Part shown: positions 8,394-15,160 of the stretch, in pieces
How positions within the stretch are numbered: the first letter of the stretch is position 1
Layout: each line of letters begins with the position of its first letter
Assembly: GCA_021792185.1 (NCBI GenBank)
Contig: JAJYVD010000016.1
Span: 1-47,863 of the forward strand
Length of the DNA stretch: 47,863 bases
Origin: Nitrospirota bacterium
Lineage (GTDB): Bacteria > Nitrospirota > Thermodesulfovibrionia > Thermodesulfovibrionales > Dissulfurispiraceae
Direction: 5' to 3'
Notes under the pieces: model-generated
Seen by the model: the letters and a program-made list of their open reading frames with translations, nothing else
Databases searched by the model: none
What the model was told of the DNA's origin: nothing
Made by a program: the position numbers and the translations under genes

Positions 8394-8641
8394 ACTTCAA
8401 ATATCTTCCTTCTCAATCCCCAGCTATCAGCATGTTTCGCGTGGCCGAGCCAGCTTTGAACGGAGGAGTTGAGTTTTTCAAAAGGTATCCGCCTCTGTCT
8501 GAAAAGCCGCATCAGCATTTTGAACTTACGCGCAAACCGCAGGCTGTTGTCTTTTCGCAAAAGCCTGTGCGTTGGAAATATCCGATAACCGATATGGTCA
8601 ATGCCTATATGCGTCGGGGCAATGAATGTCTTATCAGGTTT
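8378..8641 (-). pseudogene. C-terminal remnant of a DGR-type reverse transcriptase
   Basis: An 87-codon open stretch follows a stop at 8642-8644. It reads KPDKTFIAP, then GIDHIGYRIFPTHRLLRKDN, then helices, then SVQSWLGHAKHADSWGLRR before the stop. These are hallmarks of the region after the catalytic palm (the PKT/GYR stretch and thumb) in DGR reverse transcriptases. Everything before it is absent: fingers, palm and the YxDD catalytic motif. It follows directly on the template repeat at 8668-8754, where a full RT gene normally starts. A deletion of most of the gene between 8641 and about 8668 explains this best. Confidence 0.85.
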
Positions 8642-8667
8642 TCAAAAGAGATTATCTGAGAGAAAAG

Positions 8668-8754
8668 ATTGTCGTTCCGTTTCGTTGGCTCGTTCCTGTT
8701 CCGGTTTGAGGCGCGTATGTTCTGCGGTTTATTGTTCCATGAGCCGCCGCGAAG
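8668..8754 (-). other. DGR template repeat (TR)
   Basis: Read on the minus strand this noncoding stretch is adenine-rich at first and second codon positions. It translates in phase with the variable repeat as GGSWNNKPQN, IRASNRNRNE, PTKRNDN, the Asn-rich wording typical of DGR templates for C-type-lectin-fold targets. It shares CTTCGCGGCGG with the start of the variable repeat and aligns to it without gaps for 87 positions. It lies between avd and the RT remnant, the usual TR place. The usual Gly-Phe-Arg end and matching 3' initiation sequence seem to be lost at the deletion junction. Confidence 0.85.
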
Positions 8755-8773
8755 CGCCTTCTGCCCATGCCCT

Positions 8774-9109
8774 TTACTGCGCCTTTTTAATCCATCCTCC
8801 CAAAAGCCTTCCTATTTCGACAATCTCTTTTGACGAGTATTCATATTGCCTGATGTTCAGGATATTTAAGTCCTTGCATAGTCTCAGGTAATGTTTCAGC
8901 CTTTCCAGTTCAAAACTCGCATCGTTCAAAATGCTTTTTCTATCTTTGTCATTTTTCACTGCAAGAAGGAGTATGTCGTAAAAGTTCAATGCCGCTTCTT
9001 CTATCCTTTTTGCCATTACAAACCTCTGGCTCTTGGGAAATTTGATCGTATGCTCAAGAAGCCATTTCGTAAAGTCATAGGTCTTAACAAATATAGGCGA
9101 TTCCTTCAT
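8774..9109 (-). CDS. avd: Avd-like DGR accessory protein (four-helix bundle)
   Basis: This 111-residue, basic, all-helical protein (VKTYDFTKWLLEHTIKFPKSQRF, shown in parts: FTKWLLEHT, FPKSQRFVMAKRIEEAALNFY, split by helices) matches the four-helix-bundle accessory proteins that form a pentamer with DGR reverse transcriptases and bind the template RNA. It has full length, a start at ATG 9109 and a purine-rich site upstream (AGGGGGAAAGAGA). It lies 81 bp behind the target gene and 14-20 bp ahead of the template repeat, the standard DGR order. Related 23S rRNA intervening-sequence proteins share this fold, but the context makes avd the better call. Confidence 0.85.
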   Translation of the reverse strand: MKESPIFVKTYDFTKWLLEHTIKFPKSQRFVMAKRIEEAALNFYDILLLAVKNDKDRKSILNDASFELERLKHYLRLCKDLNILNIRQYEYSSKEIVEIGRLLGGWIKKAQ

Positions 9110-9136
9110 ATGTCTCTTTCCCCCTAAAAATGCTGC

Positions 9137-9159
9137 GGGCAGACGCTCCGCGTCTGCCC
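9137..9159. other. GC-rich hairpin downstream of the variable repeat
   Basis: GGGCAGACGC and GCGTCTGCCC pair perfectly (10 bp) around a 3-nt loop, 32 bp after the target stop codon. DGRs such as the Bordetella phage element need a short GC-rich hairpin or cruciform just past the variable repeat for efficient retrohoming, so this is a candidate. It is not followed directly by a T-run, so it is a poor terminator. Between it and the stop lies a small 7-8 bp period repeat (TTTTCTG, AATTCTG). Confidence 0.6.
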
Positions 9160-9190
9160 AGAAAACAGAAATCCAGAATTCAGAAAATAA

Positions 9191-10249
9191 CTACCGCGCG
9201 GGGAGAGCCAAGCGGAAGCCGATGAGGTAGCCCCGGTCGCCCGGACTGAACCAGCCGCGACCAGCTGCCCGCATACTCCCCGCAACATCGACCCACCTAC
9301 CGCCGCGAAGAACGCGGTACAAGCCGCTGTTTGATCCCGTAGGGTTATTCCTCGGACTGTTTCTGTAATAATTCTTATCATACCGGTCATTAACCCATTC
9401 CCATACATTACCGCTCATGTCGTATATCCCAAGTCCATTAGGCTGCTTTGTTCCTACAGGATGTGTTTTATTTCCTGAGTTTGAATCATACCATGCTACG
9501 CTACCAGCATCGTTTCCGCCCGAATACTTTTCGCTCTTGCCTCCGCTCCTTGCAGCATATTCCCACTCTGCCTCTGTGGGAAGGCGGTAACCCCCTTTTA
9601 TTCCCCCCTTAGATAAGGGGGGATTGAGGGGGGTTAGCTTTTCATTCAGTTTCCGTATGAATTCTTGAGCATCATTCCAACTGACATTCTCTACAGGACA
9701 GTCGTCGCAGCCATTGAATTCTGATGGATTGTTTCCCATGATTGCTGTCCACTGCTTCTGAGTTACTTCATTCTTCCCCATGTAATAATCATCCACGCAG
9801 ACTTCATGAACGGGCTTTTCATCAGATTCTCCGTCTCCAAATGTATCTCCCATCTGATAACAGCCGCCTTTGACAAAAACAAGTTCCATGCCGGTTGCGG
9901 GGTCTTTGACGAGCCTGCCTCCGCCTGCACTCAAGTCCCACTCTACCCTCGTTGAAAGCCCTCTCGGAAAGTCCTGAAGCACATTCCAGTATATCTTCTT
10001 GCCTTTGCCTGTCTTTGTCTTTCCAAAGTCGCCTTCAAGGTGCAGCTTGTCTGCAGGATATGTTTTGCCTTTGATGGTAAGGGTAAGATTCACTTCCGTA
10101 TCTTCGTTAGGCTCGCCTGCTACATCAAACTCAAAAAGCACCCTGTTGCCGACCTGCCGGACATTTGAGTTTTTAACCTCGGCGGCAAAGGAAAGGCCAG
10201 ACAGAAAGCATATAAAAAGTAAAAACATTGAAATAGTTTTAATGGTCAC
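9191..10249 (-). CDS. Exported FGE/SUMF1-fold protein; DGR target
   Basis: The 352-residue protein has a signal peptide (about residues 1-22, ending LSFA), a beta-sandwich-like domain (25-115) and a formylglycine-generating-enzyme-type domain (GMELVFVKGGCYQMGD, YRLPTEAEWEYAARSGG, MSGNVWEWV, GFRLA). Such C-type-lectin-like folds are the commonest DGR targets. The last 30-40 residues are the variable repeat: aromatic and small residues replace the Asn-rich template positions. It probably acts as a displayed or periplasmic binding protein. It starts inside the toxin stop (ATGA overlap). A 47-bp palindromic repeat adds LTPLNPPLSKGG before YRLPTEAEW. Confidence 0.88.
   Translation of the reverse strand: MTIKTISMFLLFICFLSGLSFAAEVKNSNVRQVGNRVLFEFDVAGEPNEDTEVNLTLTIKGKTYPADKLHLEGDFGKTKTGKGKKIYWNVLQDFPRGLSTRVEWDLSAGGGRLVKDPATGMELVFVKGGCYQMGDTFGDGESDEKPVHEVCVDDYYMGKNEVTQKQWTAIMGNNPSEFNGCDDCPVENVSWNDAQEFIRKLNEKLTPLNPPLSKGGIKGGYRLPTEAEWEYAARSGGKSEKYSGGNDAGSVAWYDSNSGNKTHPVGTKQPNGLGIYDMSGNVWEWVNDRYDKNYYRNSPRNNPTGSNSGLYRVLRGGRWVDVAGSMRAAGRGWFSPGDRGYLIGFRLALPAR
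9224..9310 (-). other. DGR variable repeat (VR) at the 3' end of the target gene
   Basis: The ungapped alignment to the template repeat runs from CTTCGCGGCGG for 87 positions. By hand count, after the shared 11 bp, 27 of 32 template adenines differ in this copy, against 17 of 44 other positions. Adenine-directed change is the signature of DGR mutagenesis. The excess of non-adenine differences means that this template is not the exact parent, or that both copies have drifted. Encoded residues include GGRWVDVAGSMRAAGRGW, ending in GFRLALPAR. Confidence 0.82.
9591..9637. repeat. Palindromic CCCCCTTTTATTCCCCCC-type repeat in the DGR target
   Basis: Polypyrimidine and polypurine arms (TTCCCCCCTTA with TAAGGGGGGATTGAGGGGGG) form an inverted repeat. 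It is in frame and encodes LTPLNPPLSKGGIKGG between LNEK and YRLPTEAEW, where the family has no insertion. This PLNPPLSKGG wording is a common dispersed repeat in several bacterial genomes. Confidence 0.8.
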
Positions 10250-10524
10250 TTATACGCCCCTCCCCGATAATCTATCTCATAAACAAAAATCTCTCCGGCA
10301 GTACGGTCTATTCTGAAGATGACCCTGATACCACCGATTTTCATTCGCATAAAGCCCTTCCACTCACCTTCGAGAGACTTTATCTGAAGCTCTTTGAAAG
10401 GTATGATCCCCTGTTCGCCTGCTGACAGCACAAGCCTTTTGATCTTCATCCTGATTTTTTCGCGGGTCGCGTCAGTCGAATTGAAAAGGAATTTTTCGGC
10501 CTGCTTGCTGACTCTGAGTCTCAC
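10246..10524 (-). CDS. RelE/ParE-type toxin
   Basis: The 92-residue protein has the RelE fold pattern: an N-terminal strand-helix (MRLRVSKQAEKFLFN), a long basic helix, then LEGEWKGFMRMKIGGIRVIFRID and a final strand VYEIDYRGGAYK. The GxxRxxFRI arginine typical of the group is present. Most members cleave mRNA at the ribosome. The start overlaps the upstream antitoxin by 4 bp and the stop overlaps the DGR target by 4 bp, so all three should be translated together. Confidence 0.85.
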   Translation of the reverse strand: MRLRVSKQAEKFLFNSTDATREKIRMKIKRLVLSAGEQGIIPFKELQIKSLEGEWKGFMRMKIGGIRVIFRIDRTAGEIFVYEIDYRGGAYK

Positions 10525-10787
10525 TTTATCACCCAGTCAGTCATGTCTTTAAACTCTGACCTTTTGCAGCGGGATGGAGAGCCGTATTTGCGCTCAATCT
10601 CTTTCATCTCCTTTGTTGATACCGCGGGAACGAGTATCTCATAAAGGCCCAGCCGTTCTTCATGTATCGCGTCCCGAACGCTCTCCCTGATGATTTTTCT
10701 TAATGCCTTCTCAGCAACTGTCATTTTATAGCCTCCTTTATAAAACCTACCCTGTTCCGCCTTTGAAAAATCATATTCTTTTCCCAT
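10521..10787 (-). CDS. Antitoxin partner of the RelE-type toxin
   Basis: The 88-residue, charged protein begins GKEYDFSKAEQGRFYKGG, an opening often seen in antitoxins next to RelE-type toxins, and is otherwise mostly helical (VAEKALRKIIRESVRDAIHE). I cannot place it in a named DNA-binding class. It starts 3 bp after the caspase stop and overlaps the toxin by 4 bp, giving the classic antitoxin-then-toxin order. It may also autoregulate the operon. Confidence 0.75.
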   Translation of the reverse strand: MGKEYDFSKAEQGRFYKGGYKMTVAEKALRKIIRESVRDAIHEERLGLYEILVPAVSTKEMKEIERKYGSPSRCKRSEFKDMTDWVIK

Positions 10788-10790
10788 ATC

Positions 10791-12488
10791 CTATTTTTTC
10801 AGCGTTACAAGCACATCCGCGTCATTGCCGGTGATTACCGGATGCTGGGCTGTGCCTGTCAGCCTTTGCGCCTTGTAAGGCACATTCTCCTTGAGATATT
10901 CCTTCATTTCTCCGATGGTTATCCTTTTGTCCTTGTTTATGTCAGCCTCGCCCTGTATTCCCTTGAGAAAATAGTATGTGAAGAGCGAGTGTTTCTTTTC
11001 ATGATACCATGTTGACACCTGATCAACTGCCGCGCTCGTTATGATAGTGGCGTTGGCAGGCCCCTGATATTCCTTTTTGACCTTAACCAGAGAAGGGCTT
11101 ATGTCCTTAAAGAGCAATCCCTTTTCAGAATTGCCTGAAAAGCATGAGTCTAAAACTATGGTTATCTTCTTTGCGGGTATCTTTGAAAGATTGTTGTAGA
11201 ATGTCTGAAGCATATAGCCGTTGGTCTTTATGAACTTAGGGTTGGCGTCAACAGGCACAAAGTAGGCCTCGTTAGAGTCGAGGTCCGGCGCGCCGTGGCC
11301 TACATAGTAGATAAAGACCTTTGATTTGCCTGGCTTGACGAACTGAAAAAGCCTGCCCCTATGGTCTCTTTCAGAGCCGAAGACTTCATTAAATTTTGCA
11401 AACCCCGCGTCTTCCACATATATGATGTTTTCCGCGTCAAAGCCGAAGGTCTTTACAAGATACTCTTTCATTATCCTCGCGTCTCTGTCCGCGTATTCTA
11501 TGTCCGGGGAGCCCGATGCCGAGTAATGCTTGTTGCCGATTATTACGGCCACGTCAAATTTACCCGCCTTTTCGCCTTCAGGCACATTCATGTCAACATC
11601 TATGCTAAGGCCTGTTGCAAGCTGTATGTCGGGCTTGCTGTCGGTATCTCTGCCTTTGACTATTACTTCTTCGGCCTTTCTCTGAGGCGCGTTCATGGCG
11701 AGGGCAAGGGGTTTGGATACGCTGAATTTCGGCCTTCTCTCTTTGATGTCTATATTTATGGGTATCTGCTCTCCGTTTTTGATGCGGTTGTTGGTATAAA
11801 ACATGAATTTAATGTCTTTGAACTTTCCGGCAGGTATGCCGCCCAAGTCGAAGTTTGTGCCGCTGTCTCCGGCAACAAATACATTATCCCCAAACTGCAC
11901 ATTGGCGGTTACATTACGGGCGTCGCCATGCCCCATGTTCTGTATCCTTGCGGTTATCTCGACTATTTCCATAGGCTCGACTTTATAGTTTTTGTTCTGG
12001 TCTTCTATGCCGATGTCCGCCACTACAAGCTTGGGCGGCTCAAACGCTTTTGTCCTGAAGGCTATTTTTAAGGGTTGAGCGTCAAAACCGTTGGCCTCTT
12101 TGACTTCAATATTAAAGCCGAGGCTCTCGGTCGGCATGTCTTCGGATGCCCTGAGTTCGATTTCTTTGGATATACTGCCGCCTGCCGGTATCGTGCCGAT
12201 CAAGGCGTTTCTGTCGTAAGAAAGGCTGTCAAGCCTTTTGTTGGCGCTTATTACAGCGCTTACATCAAAGGCGTCGCCTTTGCCGTTATTCTGAATATTG
12301 ATAATGATCTTGCCGGTTTCGTCGGCGTCGAGAATGTTGTTGCCCGAAGGCTCATAAAACTGCACGGACGCGGAAAGAGCCGGAGGCAGAGGGAATACAT
12401 TGACCTTGACCGCACCTTGCTCGGCAAAGGCAATGCCTGCCGTAAAGATTATTATCAGCAATAAAAAAACAAACCTATATTGCAGCAT
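10791..12488 (-). CDS. Exported caspase-like peptidase (C14) with CARDB-like domains
   Basis: The 565-residue protein has a signal peptide (1-22), two CARDB-like beta-sandwich domains (about 35-150 and 155-265, each with PKLV or SVQFYEPSGNN plus ARIQNMGHGDARNV-type wording) and a C-terminal caspase fold. The catalytic His is in YYVGHG (about residue 398) and the Cys in DSCFSG (about 449). An EF-hand-like segment (DINKDKRITIGEMKEY) follows. It is likely a periplasmic or surface protease. Genetically it is followed at 3 bp by the antitoxin, the toxin and the DGR target, so a caspase and a hypervariable protein are co-expressed. Both catalytic residues are intact. Confidence 0.9.
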   Translation of the reverse strand: MLQYRFVFLLLIIIFTAGIAFAEQGAVKVNVFPLPPALSASVQFYEPSGNNILDADETGKIIINIQNNGKGDAFDVSAVISANKRLDSLSYDRNALIGTIPAGGSISKEIELRASEDMPTESLGFNIEVKEANGFDAQPLKIAFRTKAFEPPKLVVADIGIEDQNKNYKVEPMEIVEITARIQNMGHGDARNVTANVQFGDNVFVAGDSGTNFDLGGIPAGKFKDIKFMFYTNNRIKNGEQIPINIDIKERRPKFSVSKPLALAMNAPQRKAEEVIVKGRDTDSKPDIQLATGLSIDVDMNVPEGEKAGKFDVAVIIGNKHYSASGSPDIEYADRDARIMKEYLVKTFGFDAENIIYVEDAGFAKFNEVFGSERDHRGRLFQFVKPGKSKVFIYYVGHGAPDLDSNEAYFVPVDANPKFIKTNGYMLQTFYNNLSKIPAKKITIVLDSCFSGNSEKGLLFKDISPSLVKVKKEYQGPANATIITSAAVDQVSTWYHEKKHSLFTYYFLKGIQGEADINKDKRITIGEMKEYLKENVPYKAQRLTGTAQHPVITGNDADVLVTLKK

Positions 12489-12500
12489 AAGACACCTCCC

Positions 12501-13316
12501 CTATTTGTCTTTCGGGTTTACTACTTCATATACCAGCATTACATCTTCTGCATAATCCGCTATGTCCGAAAATTTCTTAAAAAATGAACTGAAGCTCATA
12601 GGCTCAAGCGGCATGAGAATATCGGTGAAGTCCTTTGTATATTCATTGTCCAGCGCCGCTATAAGGAATGCCTCTGTGTCCCTTTGATGGCCTTCCAATG
12701 TCTGCATGACAAGCTCTGTCTTTGTGTTTTTATCCGGGAATATGAGCCTTCCCTTTCCAGAAAGCCTGTTGTCTTTATCATGGTCGTTCGGAAAAACCAT
12801 TACAACTTTATCGTCTGCGGTTATGTTGAAGATCGCTATTTTGACGCTTCTGATAGAACTTGCTTCTATAACGGCCTTATCTCCGTTTTTATAGACGATG
12901 CTGTTTGTCTTTGCCTTTAAGCCGAGAGGTTTTATTTTGGGCTCAGGCACTCTGACGTCGGCGACTATTTTGACCCTGTATTCGGGGATGGGCGGAGTTT
13001 TAGAATCTTTCTGATACTGGCCGAGCGGCAGCCATTGCGCTTTTTCATTTATGACGAATCCTTTTGAATAGGTCTTTATAAAATCGGCTGTGAGCGCCAT
13101 GTTGGTTACAAGGGTGCTTGAGGCTACGGACATTCCGGCGGCCTGCTCTATCGCCATAGCCCTCGCCCTCTGTAATGCTATAAGCTGGCACTGCTCGGCG
13201 CTCATGCCTACTATAGCGCAGGAGCCTTCGGCTGTGATGTTTTTGACTGTTTCAGCCCTGACAGACTGAGACAGAAGCAAAAAGACTGAAAGCATCAATG
13301 CTGCAATCTTCCCCAC
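12501..13316 (-). CDS. Exported LPP20-like/DUF4384 protein
   Basis: The 271-residue protein has a signal peptide (1-21). Next comes an LPP20/FlgT-N-like region (ITAEGSCAIVGMSAEQCQLIALQRARAMA, here in parts: GMSAEQCQLIALQRARAMAI). Residues about 135-200 match the DUF4384 pattern (YKNGDKAVIEASSIRSVKIA, then VVMVFPNDHDKDN). DUF4384 proteins commonly accompany bacterial caspases. It heads the accessory operon, 12 bp before the caspase. The start is GTG 13316 behind GAGAGGG. A weak sigma-70-like promoter (TTGATT, 17 bp, TATCTT) lies upstream near 13340-13375. Confidence 0.8.
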   Translation of the reverse strand: MGKIAALMLSVFLLLSQSVRAETVKNITAEGSCAIVGMSAEQCQLIALQRARAMAIEQAAGMSVASSTLVTNMALTADFIKTYSKGFVINEKAQWLPLGQYQKDSKTPPIPEYRVKIVADVRVPEPKIKPLGLKAKTNSIVYKNGDKAVIEASSIRSVKIAIFNITADDKVVMVFPNDHDKDNRLSGKGRLIFPDKNTKTELVMQTLEGHQRDTEAFLIAALDNEYTKDFTDILMPLEPMSFSSFFKKFSDIADYAEDVMLVYEVVNPKDK

Positions 13317-13401
13317 TCATCCCTCTCAACAAAAAAGTATTATAAAGAAGATACGATAAACCGATATAGAAATCAAGGTAATTTTCACATCCTGACCACC
13401 T

Positions 13402-13444
13402 TTGTCAAGATTTTTTCTTGTTCCTGTAATCCTCAACGGCCTTT
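13402..13444 (-). repeat. Right copy of the 43-bp direct repeat (native iscU 3' end)
   Basis: This copy contains the last 12 codons and the stop of iscU plus 3 bp beyond it. One mismatch separates it from 7956-7998. Together the copies bracket the HicB, DGR, toxin-antitoxin, caspase and DUF4384 genes. Confidence 0.75.
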
Positions 13445-13776
13445 CTAAGCGCATCGGCTCCCAGATTCGAGCAGTGCATCTTCTGCGGAGGCAGTCCTCC
13501 GAGTTCATTGGCAACCGCCTCCTTTGAGATGGTCAATGCCTCGTCAAGAGTCTTGCCCTTTACCATCTCGGTTATCATGCTGCTTACGGCAATAGCCGCG
13601 CCGCACCCGAACGTCCTGAATTTTGCGTCGACTATTACGTCATTTTCGACCTTTATGAACAACTGCATGGCATCTCCGCAGGTCGGATTGCCTTCCATGC
13701 CCATGCCGTCGGCATCCTGAATTTCTCCGACATTTCTCGGGTTCATAAAGTGGTCCATCACTTTAGGGGAATACAT
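13405..13776 (-). CDS. iscU: Iron-sulfur cluster scaffold protein IscU
   Basis: The 123-residue scaffold keeps the three cluster cysteines: PTCGD with its assisting Asp (about 34-36), FGCGAAIA (about 60) and MHCSNLG (about 104). It receives persulfide sulfur and iron to build [2Fe-2S] clusters. I start at ATG 13776 (MYSPKVMDHFMNPRNVG), with GGAGG 9-14 bp upstream. A GTG at 13785 is also open but lies inside that ribosome binding site. The gene follows iscS by 93 bp. Its 3' end carries the direct repeat that borders the island. Confidence 0.95.
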   Translation of the reverse strand: MYSPKVMDHFMNPRNVGEIQDADGMGMEGNPTCGDAMQLFIKVENDVIVDAKFRTFGCGAAIAVSSMITEMVKGKTLDEALTISKEAVANELGGLPPQKMHCSNLGADALRKAVEDYRNKKKS

Positions 13777-13805
13777 ATAACCCACCTCCTTATCTCTTTG
13801 CTCTA

Positions 13806-13869
13806 TTGTAAAATTCAGATTGAAATTTTTAAATTTGAAATTTTCAATCTCAAATCTTCAATTTCTAAC
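13806..13869. repeat. AAATTTGA period-7 hairpin between iscS and iscU
   Basis: Units such as AAATTTGAAATTTTCAATC and GATTGAAATTTTTAAA face each other, giving an AT-rich stem (GATTGAAA with TTTCAATC). The repeat begins directly after the iscS stop. A relative is inserted in frame in pyrK (22143-22180). Confidence 0.7.
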
Positions 13870-15066
13870 TCATCCTGTATAACACTTCTCTCCCTCGGTA
13901 CCTTCTCCCCATCCCTTTGCAAACGGAGACATCTCCCTCAATCTGTTAATTATCTGCGGAAATTCTCCAAGCAGGTAATCCACGTCTTCCCGTGCATTAC
14001 CTGCCCCGAGGCTGAATACTATAGAACCCTGCGCAAGGGCCGTAGGAACTCCGAGCGACAATAAGACCGGAGAAGATTTCAGCGCTTTAGATGAACAAGC
14101 CGACCCGCTTGCCGCGTATATGCCTTTCATCGAAAGCATCAACAGCATTGCCTCTCCTTCTATGAATTCGACAACAAAGCTCGCATGATGGGGCAATCTC
14201 TTTTCGGGATGTCCGGTAAGATATACGTTTGGGATTTTCAATGCGCCCTCTATTATTCTGTCCCTCAGTTTTTTACAGTTATCCATTCTCTTGTCCAACT
14301 CGCTCTTTGCGATTTCCGCAGCCTTTCCCATGCCGGCTATAGCGGGAACATTTTCGGTGCCGGCCCTTCTGCCTCCTTCCTGAATGCCCCCGTAAATAAG
14401 AGGTACTATCCTCAGCCCCTCCCTCACATAGAGGGCGCCTGCGCCTTTAGGACCGTAAAACTGGTGCGCTGCCATGCTCAAAAGATCGACGCCGAGATCA
14501 TTAACGTCAACCGGAATATTCCCGACCGTTGCAACACCGTCCGCGTGAAATACGATATTATTTTGTTTCGCTATTTTTGCTATTTCTTTTATGGGCTCTA
14601 TCGTTCCGATCTCGCTGCTCGCGTGGGTTATGGAGATAAGAACGGTCTCTTTTGTAATAGAGTTCTTAACCGTATCGGGATCGACAAGTCCGTGTTTATC
14701 GACAGGCAGATACGTTACGACAAAACCGTTTTTTTCAAGGAACCGGGCGGAATTGAGGATGGAGTGATGCTCTACCTTGGATACGATCACGTGCTTGCCC
14801 TGATTCTGTTTTGCGAGGGCTATTCCTCTGAGGGCAAAGTTATTCGCTTCCGCGCCGCTTGCGGTAAAAACGACTGCGGATGGTTTCGCGTTGATCAGGG
14901 AGGCGACTTCCGATCTCGCCTTTTCAATTGCGTCACGCGCCCTCATTCCCAAGTCATATACGCTCAAGGGATTGCCGAAATCTTCCTTAAAATACGGCAT
15001 CATTGCGCTCAGCACTTCCGGATTAAGCGGATTAGTTGCAACGTGGTCAAAATAACATTTACTCAT
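13870..15066 (-). CDS. iscS: IscS-like cysteine desulfurase homologue lacking the PLP lysine
   Basis: The 398-residue protein is an IscS/NifS homologue: the mobile-loop cysteine (SGSACSS), the histidine EHHSILN and the PLP-contacting Asp in HADG are present. The lysine that normally forms the Schiff base (GHKxYGPKG) is Gln202 (AAHQFYGPKG, codon CAG), and the glutamine of HVDxxQ is Ala. This matches the Lys-less IscS described structurally from Archaeoglobus fulgidus. It may therefore not desulfurate cysteine in the usual way and could serve in assembly with free sulfide. It lies between a tusA-like gene and iscU. Confidence 0.88.
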   Translation of the reverse strand: MSKCYFDHVATNPLNPEVLSAMMPYFKEDFGNPLSVYDLGMRARDAIEKARSEVASLINAKPSAVVFTASGAEANNFALRGIALAKQNQGKHVIVSKVEHHSILNSARFLEKNGFVVTYLPVDKHGLVDPDTVKNSITKETVLISITHASSEIGTIEPIKEIAKIAKQNNIVFHADGVATVGNIPVDVNDLGVDLLSMAAHQFYGPKGAGALYVREGLRIVPLIYGGIQEGGRRAGTENVPAIAGMGKAAEIAKSELDKRMDNCKKLRDRIIEGALKIPNVYLTGHPEKRLPHHASFVVEFIEGEAMLLMLSMKGIYAASGSACSSKALKSSPVLLSLGVPTALAQGSIVFSLGAGNAREDVDYLLGEFPQIINRLREMSPFAKGWGEGTEGEKCYTG

Positions 15067-15082
15067 ACTGTCTCCTTAAAAT

Positions 15083-15160
15083 TAGGCGATAGGTAATAGG
15101 CTATAGGCCATAGGTTTTTGTTTCTACTTATTGCCTATCATCTATTGCCCATTGCCTGCC
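15083..15160. repeat. ATAGGC / GCCTAT period repeat hairpin
   Basis: Left units (GGCGATAGG, TAATAGGCTATAGGCCATAGG) face right units (TTGCCTATC, ATCTATTGCCCATTGCC). The right arm encodes the C-terminal GNGQ and stop of the tusA-like gene. A related repeat encodes the N-terminus of FlgA at 32937-32975. Confidence 0.75.

Noticed and set aside
9137-9159. A rho-independent terminator after the DGR target
   Set aside because: The stem is strong but is not followed directly by a T-run on either strand; the avd gene continues in the same direction.
9124-9408. A 94-codon minus-strand frame overlapping the end of the DGR target
   Set aside because: It is out of frame with the target gene, covers the variable repeat and hairpin, and has no recognisable protein features.
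11361-12071. A 236-codon plus-strand frame opposite the caspase gene
   Set aside because: It is antisense to a gene with a signal peptide, intact catalytic motifs and a clear operon position; composition looks like a mirror of the real frame. The same holds for the 303-codon frame at 14185-15096 opposite iscS.
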